Of a DNA stretch of 7,088 nucleotides, positions 1-4,795 are shown piece after piece. The notes under the pieces were generated by a model that was given only the letters and a program-made list of their open reading frames with translations, did not search any database and had not been told where the DNA came from. Source of the DNA: Oligoflexia bacterium (GTDB lineage: Bacteria > Bdellovibrionota > Bdellovibrionia > Bdellovibrionales > UBA1609); NCBI GenBank assembly GCA_026914095.1, contig JAPPIY010000229.1, positions 1 through 7,088 on the forward strand. The letters are read 5' to 3'. Position 1 is the first letter of the stretch. Each line of letters opens with the position of its first letter. A program made the translations under genes and the position numbers.

Positions 1-531
1 ACCAGAATAATGAAAAGGGAAAAGCCCGCCTACTAGACTGAATTCAAGAAAAAAGCCAAAATTATTATAAATATTAGGAGCTTTCAAACCTGTAAAAGTC
101 ATGCTACTAAAAGATAAAATCTGCCCTATGTTTTTATTCTCAGAATAGGTATGATAAGGTCGAAAGCCAAAACCAATGCCTATTCCTGAATACCAGTTTA
201 ACCCTGCTATAAAGAAAGAGTAAAATAGACGAGGGATCAACTCAAGCATTAGCTTGCCTCCTATTTGTTGATGAAAGTTCAAAAAAAGCTCATGATAGCG
301 CCAGGTTTCTTTAGATATAAGAACATTTAAATCTCCCTCTAAAAATGCAGGCTTACCAGTAGATCTTGATAATATAGAAGTCCCTACAGAAACAAAATAG
401 CCGAAAGGGAAGCTTTGGCCTTTCTTCTCTGAAAGACTCAGCTGTTCCGTTGATTCCGATAAATCTTCCGCCGTATCAGAAAAAGCTTGAAAGCTCAAAG
501 CCATCAATAAAAGTGACAGTAAAATTTTCAT
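1..531 (-). CDS. Secreted, probably outer-membrane protein, C-terminus cut by window edge
   Basis: An uninterrupted reading frame of 177 codons runs from an ATG at 531-529 to the left edge with no stop, so the 3' end lies outside the window. The start is supported by a strong ribosome-binding site (GAGGAG, about 535-540 on the complementary strand). Residues 1-18 (MKILLSLLLMALSFQAFS) form a typical Sec signal peptide: a Lys, a Leu-rich core, then A-F-S before the likely cleavage ahead of Asp19. No lipobox Cys is present. The mature part has an acidic, Ser/Glu-rich stretch (about 19-37), then Gly/Tyr/Phe-rich stretches of alternating polarity such as GLNWYSGIGIGFGF, which suggest beta-strands of an outer-membrane barrel. 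I do not recognise the family; the export call is firm, the barrel call is inference. A 12-bp poly-A/T tract lies in its putative promoter. Confidence 0.75.
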   Translation of the reverse strand, partial: MKILLSLLLMALSFQAFSDTAEDLSESTEQLSLSEKKGQSFPFGYFVSVGTSILSRSTGKPAFLEGDLNVLISKETWRYHELFLNFHQQIGGKLMLELIPRLFYSFFIAGLNWYSGIGIGFGFRPYHTYSENKNIGQILSFSSMTFTGLKAPNIYNNFGFFLEFSLVGGLFPFHYSG

Positions 532-554
532 ATTTTCTCCTCTGTTATTTAGAT

Positions 555-582
555 TAAATACAAAAAAAAAAAAGAAAAGCAA
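555..582 (-). promoter_or_regulatory. Candidate promoter of the secreted-protein gene, with a homopolymer in the spacer
   Basis: Reading the minus strand, TTGCTT (582-577) is followed by a 16-nt spacer and TATTTA (560-555), about 24 nt before the ATG at 531. The spacer is almost entirely thymine, including 12 in a row (562-573). Match to sigma-70 boxes is moderate and AT-rich DNA gives many chance matches, so this is a candidate only. Confidence 0.35.
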
Positions 583-592
583 GCTTTTTTTT

Positions 593-724
593 GGAATTAT
601 GGGAATTATAAACTTAACTTACCAAAAAAGCTCCAAAAGCCTTTTAAATAGATTTCAGGGAACTTATTATGAGGCAAAAAAAGGGAAAGCTTTAAGTGAT
701 CAAGGCAGTTTCTTCAGAGAAACA
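593..724 (+). repeat. Diverged repeat copy (family-2-like), partner of 3439-3572
   Basis: The segment opens with a tandem 9-mer (GGAATTATG then GGAATTATA, 593-610) and continues as AAACTTAACTT, matching the family-2 terminus at 1399-1422. Further in, GCCTTTTAAATA (640s), TTATGAGGCAAAAAAAGG (about 666-683), TTTAAGTG (about 691-698) and GGCAGTTTCTTCA align by eye, with small gaps, to 3475-3572. A frame of 63 codons (ATG 599 to stop 788-790) runs through it and would encode a basic Lys/Ser-rich peptide (YYEAKKGKALSDQGSFF...). It has no ribosome-binding site, begins inside the repeat, and the corresponding frame in the sister copy is broken by stops, so I treat it as probably not a gene. Boundaries are approximate. 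Confidence 0.5.
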
Positions 725-783
725 GCCAAAAGCCTTTGTCGATCCTTAAAAAGTCAGAAAAAAAGCTTTCTTATTCAAAAGTC

Positions 784-801
784 TGCCTAAAAAAAGAGGC
801 A
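784..801 (-). terminator. Weak hairpin just downstream of folA
   Basis: TGCCT (784-788) and AGGCA (797-801) can pair around an 8-nt loop, immediately after the folA stop codon at 803-805. The stem is only 5 bp and is followed on the minus strand by GACTTTT rather than a clean U-run, so terminator function is doubtful. Confidence 0.2.
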
Positions 802-802
802 T

Positions 803-1327
803 TTAAGAAAGCGCTGGGTTTTTTATTTTTTCATACACTAAAAAAGAAAAAGGAACCGGCTCCATACGATCGATTCGGCTGATTTCTTTAAACTGACTGA
901 AAGGCGCGGGAGGATAAAAAGCGTCTCCCTCATACGCCTTATGTATTCTGGTAATATAAAGCTTATCCATTAAAGGCAGAGTTTGCTTGTAAATCTCTCC
1001 CCCGCCTCCAATAAAAATTTCTGTTCCATATTTTCTCATAATCTCATCTTTTTTGGCATAATCCAAAGCTTTTTCAAAATTAGAAAATACAACAGCGCCT
1101 TTAGCTGTCCAATCCGAGCGACTGCTTAAAACGACATTGAGACGATGAGGCAAAGCTTTCCCCAAGCTCTCAAAAGTCTTTCGCCCCATAATCAAAACTT
1201 TATTTTTAGTTTTACTGAAAAAATACTTTAAATCTTCTGGAATATCCCAAGGAAGCTTTCCTTTTGCGCCTATCACATTGTTTTTTGAAACAGCAACAAT
1301 ATGAGAAAGAATAATTTTTTTAGACAT
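803..1327 (-). CDS. folA: Dihydrofolate reductase
   Basis: The 174-residue product is a full-length bacterial DHFR (usual 160-180), the cytoplasmic enzyme that reduces dihydrofolate to tetrahydrofolate with NADPH. Visible family signatures are VIGAKGKLPWDIPEDL (18-33), where Asp32 occupies the catalytic acid position (Asp27 in E. coli); MGRKTFESLGKALPHR (47-62), part of the NADPH and folate site; IFIGGGGEIY (104-113), the cofactor-binding Gly loop; and GDAFYP (134-139) near the C-terminus. The start ATG gives the expected N-terminal beta-strand. No Shine-Dalgarno sequence precedes it, while a promoter-like pair ends 8 nt upstream, so the mRNA may be leaderless. It lies downstream of thyA on the same strand, a classic pairing since ThyA consumes methylene-THF and releases dihydrofolate. 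Here the two are split by a 276-bp repeat element. Confidence 0.96.
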   Translation of the reverse strand: MSKKIILSHIVAVSKNNVIGAKGKLPWDIPEDLKYFFSKTKNKVLIMGRKTFESLGKALPHRLNVVLSSRSDWTAKGAVVFSNFEKALDYAKKDEIMRKYGTEIFIGGGGEIYKQTLPLMDKLYITRIHKAYEGDAFYPPAPFSQFKEISRIDRMEPVPFSFLVYEKIKNPALS

Positions 1328-1335
1328 AATTTATC

Positions 1336-1364
1336 AAAATAGAATATCTTTATATAAAAATCAA
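1336..1364 (-). promoter_or_regulatory. Candidate folA promoter, close to the start codon
   Basis: On the minus strand TTGATT (1364-1359), a 17-nt spacer and TATTTT (1341-1336) stand only 8 nt before the folA ATG. A transcript starting 6-7 nt after the -10 box would begin at or next to the AUG. The region is very AT-rich, so a chance match is possible. Confidence 0.3.
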
Positions 1365-1398
1365 CTTGATACTTATACGGATCCTGTTTGAATTTTCA

Positions 1399-1571
1399 GA
1401 AATTATACACTTAACTTCGCATAAAGAGCCTTTATACTAAGGAAATCAAAGAGTTTTGAGTGGTTTATCTGGGAAATAAATAAGAATAAAATTAAAACCA
1501 AAAAGAAGCGAGCAAAACCTTTAAAAAACAGAATAAATAAAGGAGCCATGCGAAGTTAAGTCTATAATTCC
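1399..1571. repeat. Family-2 inverted-repeat element nested in the family-1 element
   Basis: The 24-bp arms at 1399-1422 and 1548-1571 are inverted copies with 22 of 24 matches, built on GGAATTATAGACTTAACTTC followed by GCAT. Similarity continues inward for about ten bases (GCCTTTAT on the left, GGCTCCTTTAT on the right-hand complement). The interior is A-rich and has no open frame of note. The left part, including ACTAAGGAAATCAAAGAGTT (about 1437-1456), recurs on the opposite strand at 5908-6018, which shows a dispersed family rather than a chance palindrome. Confidence 0.75.
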
Positions 1572-1594
1572 CGAATTTCCAGGCTCCAGCTAGC

Positions 1595-1612
1595 CTCCTG
1601 CTTTCGCGGGAG
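1595..1612. repeat. Hairpin core with GAAA/TTTC loop
   Basis: CTCCTGC (1595-1601) pairs with GCGGGAG (1606-1612), seven pairs including one G-T, around TTTC. On the minus strand, the direction of thyA transcription, the loop reads GAAA, a GNRA tetraloop. It is followed by GTGAC, as in the widespread REP-like motif CGCGGGAATGAC. A related hairpin lies at 4538-4555. Confidence 0.6.
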
Positions 1613-1663
1613 TGACAAAAGGGAGGAAAATTCAAACAGAATCACTATAACTTAACTGTCTGT

Positions 1664-1679
1664 CCAAACTTGACAGCTT
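1664..1679 (+). repeat. Direct repeat flanking thyA, downstream copy
   Basis: CCAAACTTGACAGCTT matches 2521-2536 at 15 of 16 positions in the same orientation. The two copies bracket thyA and its likely promoter. This could be a trace of insertion or transfer of the thyA segment, or simply a short sequence belonging to the repeat families. Confidence 0.5.
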
Positions 1680-1690
1680 AATATTTTTTA

Positions 1691-2482
1691 TTATACAGCG
1701 ACAGGCGCTTTTATAGAGGGATGGTGTTGATAATTTATCAGCTCAAAGTTTTCATACTTATAATCAAAAAGACTGTTTTCCGGCTTGATTTTCATTTTGG
1801 GAAGAGGATAAGGCTTTCTAGCTAACTGTGCTTTCACCTGCTCAAAATGGTTGTGATAAATATGAACATCTCCAAAAGTATGCGCAAACTCTCCTGGCTC
1901 CAAATGACACACTTGAGCCAGCATGAGAGTTAAAAGAGAATAACTGGCAATATTAAAAGGAACTCCTAAAAAAGCGTCCGCGCTTCTCTGATAGAGCTGG
2001 CAGTTCAAACGCCCCTCAGCCACATAAAATTGAAAAAAAGCATGGCAGGGCGGCAAAGCCATTTGATCCAATTCCCCTGGATTATACGCCACAACCAAAT
2101 GCCGGCGGGAATAGGGGTCTTTTTTAATATTCTCAACTAAATTGGAGATTTGATCAATGCTTTTGCCTTGAGGGGTTTTCCAGCTTCTCCATTGCGCTCC
2201 ATAAACCCGGCCCAAATCCCCTTTTTCATCCGCCCATTCATTCCAAATTTTTACATTGTTTTCTTGAAGGTATTTGACATTCGTATCCCCTCTTAAAAAC
2301 CAAATCAGTTCATAAATGACAGACTTAAGATGAACTTTTTTTGTCGTCAATAAGGGAAAGCTGTCTTGGAGATCAAAACGCATTTGATGAGCAAAAAGAG
2401 AGCGGACGCCGGTGTCCGTTCTATCCGAGCGATCCACCCCTTCTTTTAAAATTTTATCTAATAAAGAAAGATAGCTTTTCAT
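1691..2482 (-). CDS. thyA: Thymidylate synthase (ThyA, folate-dependent)
   Basis: The 263-residue product converts dUMP plus methylene-tetrahydrofolate into dTMP and dihydrofolate in the cytoplasm. It is essentially collinear with E. coli ThyA (264 residues). The catalytic cysteine is Cys146 in ALPPCHAFFQFYV, and the phosphate- and dUMP-binding residues appear in place: Arg21, Arg126-Arg127, Arg166 and Asp169 in QRSADAFLG, Asn177 in PFNIASY, and His/Tyr in the HTFGDVHIYHNH block near 202-213. Trp80 and Trp83 lie in IWNEWAD, and the C-terminus APVAV resembles the family's APVAI, which closes over the active site. The ATG start is fixed by this alignment. No Shine-Dalgarno sequence is visible; TTGAAT and TAAAAT with 16-nt spacing end 10 nt before the ATG. 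The enzyme is coupled metabolically to folA downstream. Confidence 0.98.
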   Translation of the reverse strand: MKSYLSLLDKILKEGVDRSDRTDTGVRSLFAHQMRFDLQDSFPLLTTKKVHLKSVIYELIWFLRGDTNVKYLQENNVKIWNEWADEKGDLGRVYGAQWRSWKTPQGKSIDQISNLVENIKKDPYSRRHLVVAYNPGELDQMALPPCHAFFQFYVAEGRLNCQLYQRSADAFLGVPFNIASYSLLTLMLAQVCHLEPGEFAHTFGDVHIYHNHFEQVKAQLARKPYPLPKMKIKPENSLFDYKYENFELINYQHHPSIKAPVAV

Positions 2483-2492
2483 GGTCTAAGGA

Positions 2493-2520
2493 ATTTTAGC
2501 TTATAAAACACAAAATTCAA
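2493..2520 (-). promoter_or_regulatory. Candidate thyA promoter, close to the start codon
   Basis: On the minus strand TTGAAT (2520-2515), 16 nt, and TAAAAT (2498-2493) resemble sigma-70 boxes, with 10 nt left before the thyA ATG. The predicted leader would be only a few nucleotides. This agrees with the lack of a ribosome-binding site, but it remains a by-eye match. Confidence 0.35.
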
Positions 2521-2536
2521 CCAGACTTGACAGCTT
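2521..2536 (+). repeat. Direct repeat flanking thyA, upstream copy
   Basis: CCAGACTTGACAGCTT differs from 1664-1679 at one base and has the same orientation, 857 bp away. Together with the AAAATTC just left of it, it also faintly resembles a family-1 arm (AAAATTCAAACAGA), so it may be a decayed element end. Confidence 0.5.
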
Positions 2537-2570
2537 GCTTTAAATAACAGCTTTAAACCTTTGAATATTC

Positions 2571-2680
2571 AGGAATTATATACTAATCCTATTTCAATTG
2601 GATTTCCGCTTTCGCAGAAGCTCTGTCTTCCGGGAGAAGACGGAGCAAGAAATCAGAAAAACTCAAACAAGATCGGTCTA
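2571..2680. repeat. Degenerate repeat element (family-2 end fragment plus family-1 element)
   Basis: AGGAATTATATACT (2571-2584) matches the family-2 terminus at 6000-6018. It is followed by a weak family-1 left arm (ATCCTATTTCAATT) and a clear right arm at 2656-2680, whose complement reads GACCGATCTTGTTTGAGTTT. Between them lies TCCGCTTTCGC, a decayed hairpin core, and a second stem (2620-2630 with 2636-2646, 10 of 11 pairs, loop CGGGA). The element ends about 20 bp past the stop of the upstream lipoprotein gene, so its strong hairpin could act as a terminator for that gene. Confidence 0.6.
2620..2646. terminator. Strong hairpin downstream of the lipoprotein gene
   Basis: GCTCTGTCTTC (2620-2630) and GAAGACGGAGC (2636-2646) form an 11-position stem with one G-T pair and loop CGGGA, lying 54 bp past the stop codon at 2701-2703. 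No U-run follows on the minus strand, so an intrinsic terminator is not proven; RNA 3'-end protection of the REP type is an alternative. Confidence 0.35.
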
Positions 2681-2700
2681 TTTCAGCAGGAATCCGCTCA

Positions 2701-3393
2701 TTATAAATGAGAGCACACTTGCTCTGCCAGCTTGTAGTAGCGATTAGGCTCTGATTTAAACTCAGGAATGTAATCTAAAAAAGGATGATAGGCAGCCAAG
2801 CCAGAGCCTTCTTTTTCTCTAAAATACTCAGGATGAACTAAAAAAGGAGGTTTTAAAAACTTAGTGATGCGAATAGGAACTGAATCTTCTTGTCTTCTCT
2901 CATAAATAACGAATTGTAGCCCAGTCCATTTTTCATCCAAATCACAAATTTCTAAAACATGATCCAAAAAGAAATGATCGGCCTCTAAACCCAGCTCCAC
3001 TTGGATAAGATGAGTGTCAATAACCTGAGATTTTATTAAAACTTCCTCTGTATCAAATTTATGCGCTGTATAAATAGGCAGAGAAAAACCATATTCAATG
3101 TCGTCTTTAAGCGCTCTAAAAGGATAAATCTGTAAAAACAAATCTTCATTTCTTAAAAGCGCTTTTGGACTTTCAGTTATATCTATATGGAGGCAGTTAT
3201 CATTTGAAGAGGAGCGATAAATATATCCCCTAAAGGTCTCATCGGCGAAAAAATTACAGCTCATATAATTTTTTTCATTCAAAGCCACAGATTGATAGAC
3301 TGCGCTTTCGTCTAAAGAAGTTTGGGGAGCTGTTACTTTTTGGGAACAGGATAATATAAGGCCGGCAAATAAAAAAATAAAAAAAGCTCTCAT
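2701..3393 (-). CDS. Predicted lipoprotein of unknown function
   Basis: The product has 230 residues. Residues 1-16 (MRAFFIFLFAGLILSC) form a lipoprotein signal: Arg, a Phe/Leu-rich core, then I-L-S before Cys16, the expected lipidated residue. Ser17-Gln18 follow, with no Asp at +2 that would signal inner-membrane retention in enterics. The mature part has one domain of mixed charge with the blocks SCNFFADETFRGYIYR (45-60) and LFLQIYPF (near 85-92), and further cysteines at 46, 67, about 149 and 227, so one or two disulfides are possible. I do not recognise a named family. The ATG start is chosen because it begins the signal peptide; no Shine-Dalgarno is visible. The gene is divergent from the lipoprotein gene at 3838 and followed by repeats, so it is probably a single-gene unit. 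Confidence 0.75.
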   Translation of the reverse strand: MRAFFIFLFAGLILSCSQKVTAPQTSLDESAVYQSVALNEKNYMSCNFFADETFRGYIYRSSSNDNCLHIDITESPKALLRNEDLFLQIYPFRALKDDIEYGFSLPIYTAHKFDTEEVLIKSQVIDTHLIQVELGLEADHFFLDHVLEICDLDEKWTGLQFVIYERRQEDSVPIRITKFLKPPFLVHPEYFREKEGSGLAAYHPFLDYIPEFKSEPNRYYKLAEQVCSHL

Positions 3394-3438
3394 AACTATA
3401 TTTTTCGGTATTTAGAAAACAAAATTTAAGTTTTAAGT

Positions 3439-3572
3439 AGAATTTATACTCTGGAGATCGCATAAAACCTATGAAAGCCTTTAAATATAAGGGTTCCATG
3501 AGCTTTTATGAGACAAAAAAAGGATATTTTTAAGTGTTTATGAATTTATAAGCCAGTTTTTCAAAAAGAAAA
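3439..3572 (+). repeat. Diverged repeat copy, partner of 593-724
   Basis: AGAATTTATACTCT...TCGCATAAA (3439-3465) lines up with the family-2 terminus at 1398-1425. GCCTTTAAATATAAGG (about 3477-3492) matches the next block of that family. From there TTTTATGAGACAAAAAAAGG (3504-3523), TTTTTAAGTG and GCCAGTTTTTCA follow the same order as in 593-724. Copies at 1399 and 5908 appear to lack the middle block. A 20-codon frame (ATG 3471, stop 3531) encodes SFYETKKG, comparable to YYEAKKG in the other copy, but then hits stops. It occupies the gap between two divergent lipoprotein genes; the rest of 3394-3801 shows only AT-rich sequence and minor hairpins. Confidence 0.5.
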
Positions 3573-3718
3573 AAATAACTTGACTTAGCGCTTTTGACCT
3601 TTATTTTCATATTTTCTTAAATAAAAAGTCCTTATTTAGGGCTTTCACTCTATGCTTTAATCTTGGCATAGTAAGTTATCTTTTTGAGCGGTTTTTTCAA
3701 GATTTTGAACGAAAAACT

Positions 3719-3736
3719 TATTTCAATAATGAAATA
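3719..3736. other. 18-bp AT-rich perfect dyad upstream of a promoter
   Basis: TATTTCA (3719-3725) and TGAAATA (3730-3736) form a perfect 7-bp inverted repeat with a 4-nt centre, about 65 bp ahead of the putative promoter at 3802. It could be an operator or a minor hairpin followed three bases later by TTTTTT (3740-3745). AT-rich palindromes of this size arise by chance fairly often. Confidence 0.25.
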
Positions 3737-3801
3737 AACTTTTTTAACACAGGCTAAATTCAATCCATTTAAAGATTCTCCACTTTAAACCAACTTTTAG
3801 T

Positions 3802-3831
3802 TTGACATTTTTTAAAAATATCAACAATATT
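3802..3831 (+). promoter_or_regulatory. Candidate promoter of the plus-strand lipoprotein gene
   Basis: A perfect -35 consensus TTGACA (3802-3807) is followed after 18 nt by AATATT (3826-3831), a four-of-six -10 box, leaving 6 nt before the ATG at 3838. The TTG of this -35 box could be misread as an upstream start codon in the same frame. If the promoter is right, transcription starts at or beside the AUG, giving a leaderless mRNA. Confidence 0.45.
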
Positions 3832-3837
3832 GCAAAT

Positions 3838-4461
3838 ATGAAGCTTATCTCTTTGTTTCTTGTATTTGTTTTTACAACAGGCTGTGTTTGGACTACAGAA
3901 GACGAAAGCCAGTTTCGTGGGCAAAGAGATAAACTAAAAAAGCCGAAAGTCAGATCAACCTTAGGAGAAAAAACTGATATAGTTGCAACACCAAGCCATC
4001 CGCCAGTTGCTCCCAAGCCAAGCGCTCCAGCGCCTTCTGCTGAAAGTTTGATTTTTCCCCTTATACCAAGCGCAAGTCACAGCTCTTTTCTTCTTAAGTC
4101 CTCTGACCATAAAAAAATCAGCTTTTCCGCAAAGCCAGACACACATCCCCTGAGTCTTATTGCGGGGTTGAGCGGGACTGTCTCACTTAACACACAAAAT
4201 GGAGTCCATTATTTAAGCTTAACCCCTAGTCAAAGCAGTAAAATTCTTCACTTTGAGCTGAGTGAAGAAGGCACAACTGTTGAAACAAGCAATCAAGCCC
4301 AAGTCACTCAAGGCCAAGTTTTAATGAAAAGCAATCAGCCAATCGTTTTTTACATCACGGAAAACTCAGAAACAAATCTTCTTTGTATTAACACCACTCA
4401 GCTAGAGACAGTTCTCACAGTCACAAAAGAGCTTCCAGACACTGAGGATTGCGAAAAGTAA
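3838..4461 (+). CDS. Predicted lipoprotein with a Pro-rich linker and a possible degenerate LytM-like domain
   Basis: I choose the ATG at 3838 (207 residues) because it begins directly with a signal sequence, MKLISLFLVFVFTTGC. The in-frame TTG at 3802 looks like a promoter box instead. Cys16 after T-T-G is a weak lipobox, so lipidation is probable but not certain. Residues 17-50 are charged, and 52-77 are a Pro/Ala/Ser-rich linker. The C-terminal part (about 72-175) runs IFPL...IAGLSGTVSL (108-117)...HYLSL...VTQGQVLMKSNQPIVFYI (156-173). This order faintly recalls the LytM/M23 peptidase fold (A.. dG.V, V..Gq.i, l.F.i), as in NlpD or EnvC, but no catalytic His/Asp set is visible. That link is inference; otherwise the family is unknown. 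No ribosome-binding site is seen. The gene is convergent with rimM. Confidence 0.7.
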   Translation: MKLISLFLVFVFTTGCVWTTEDESQFRGQRDKLKKPKVRSTLGEKTDIVATPSHPPVAPKPSAPAPSAESLIFPLIPSASHSSFLLKSSDHKKISFSAKPDTHPLSLIAGLSGTVSLNTQNGVHYLSLTPSQSSKILHFELSEEGTTVETSNQAQVTQGQVLMKSNQPIVFYITENSETNLLCINTTQLETVLTVTKELPDTEDCEK

Positions 4462-4481
4462 TTTTGAGTTTTTAAGAGAGA

Positions 4482-4596
4482 TATATAGTGATCCTGTTTA
4501 GGTTTTCCGGCCTAACCGTCATTTCCGCGTAAGCATGCCCTCGCGAAAGCGGGGGCGGGAATCTCCCACTTAAAACCTAAACCAGATCACTATATA
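4482..4596. mobile_element. Compact family-1 MITE-like palindromic element
   Basis: The 115-bp element has 25-bp terminal inverted repeats (4482-4506 and 4572-4596) matching at 23 of 25 positions, and TATATA at both outer edges. The arm TAGTGATCCTGTTTAGGTTT is the same family as the arms at 1374 and 1626. The core holds GTCATTTCCGCG, a hairpin (4538-4555) and GGCGGGAATCTC, similar to the REP-like GTCATTCCCGC/GCGGGAATC repeats seen in many bacteria. It starts 21 bp after the stop of the plus-strand lipoprotein gene, in the gap where this gene and rimM converge, and could fold end to end as RNA from either strand. There is no open frame in it. Confidence 0.8.
4538..4555 (+). terminator. GC-rich GAAA-tetraloop hairpin between convergent genes
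   Basis: CCCTCGC (4538-4544) pairs with GCGGGGG (4549-4555) with one T-G pair, around the GNRA loop GAAA. With the surrounding element arms it makes a long bidirectional stem. It could stop or protect transcripts of the plus-strand lipoprotein gene, although no U-run directly follows. Confidence 0.35.
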
Positions 4597-4630
4597 AACT
4601 TTAGATCTGCTTTTTGCCACAAAACGGTTT

Positions 4631-4795
4631 TTAGTCGCTCTGTGTCAAAGCCCATCTCATTTTTAAATCTCTTTTGAGAAATTTAAAGCAGGCGCTCGCA
4701 TTTAAGAAATACATAATGGGTGATTTAGCGCCGCCTATCGGATTTGCCGGCTTGTCATCAATAAATCGGGAATGAGGAAAGAATAGAAAAATCAA
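4631..4795 (-). pseudogene. Short unexplained frame downstream of rimM, possibly a gene remnant
   Basis: Fifty-four codons are open from a TTG at 4795-4793 to a TAA at 4633-4631. The first dozen residues lie in the repeat half-element, while the rest (RFIDDKPANPIGGAKSP, IMYFLNASACFKF, KMRWALTQSD) looks more protein-like than its repeat-rich surroundings. The only ATG codons are internal. I do not recognise it, and it does not resemble TrmD or bL19, the products normally encoded after rimM. It could be a fragment of a displaced gene, part of a longer repeat, or chance. It is the only non-repeat sequence in the 330-bp gap between 4462 and 4791. Confidence 0.25.

Larger units (their letters stand above)
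1374..1649. mobile_element. Composite palindromic MITE-like element (family 1) between thyA and folA
   Basis: The 276-bp element is bounded by 24-bp terminal inverted repeats (1374-1397 and 1626-1649) that match at 21 of 24 positions. The left arm reads TATACG then GATCCTGTTTGAATTTTC. Each end carries TATA, which fits insertion at TA as in IS630/Tc1-mariner-derived MITEs (inference). Inside are a complete family-2 element (1399-1571) and then a hairpin core (1595-1612) followed by GTGAC. The simplest reading is a family-1 element like the one at 4482-4596 into which a family-2 element inserted just inside the left arm. No transposase is encoded, so any movement would need a protein from elsewhere. 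Confidence 0.8.

Noticed and set aside
1664..1690. Possible intrinsic terminator just after thyA (CTGTC/GACAG stem).
   Set aside because: The stem is only five pairs, and the run of U lies on the wrong side for minus-strand transcription.
3275..3499. Minus-strand frame of 74 codons overlapping the start of the lipoprotein gene at 3393.
   Set aside because: It is out of frame with a gene that has a convincing signal peptide, and its composition (Phe/Tyr/Lys-rich, no family motifs) is what AT-rich shadow frames give.
3650..3671. CTATGC/GCATAG hairpin in the divergent intergenic region.
   Set aside because: A six-base stem with a 10-nt loop and no U-run is too weak to call a terminator or riboswitch.
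3802..3837. In-frame TTG start that would add 12 residues to the lipoprotein at 3838.
   Set aside because: It would bury the signal peptide behind a polar stretch, has no ribosome-binding site, and its TTGACA is better read as a -35 box.
3744..4146. Two minus-strand frames antisense to the lipoprotein gene at 3838.
   Set aside because: Antisense shadows with no ribosome-binding site or recognisable motif.
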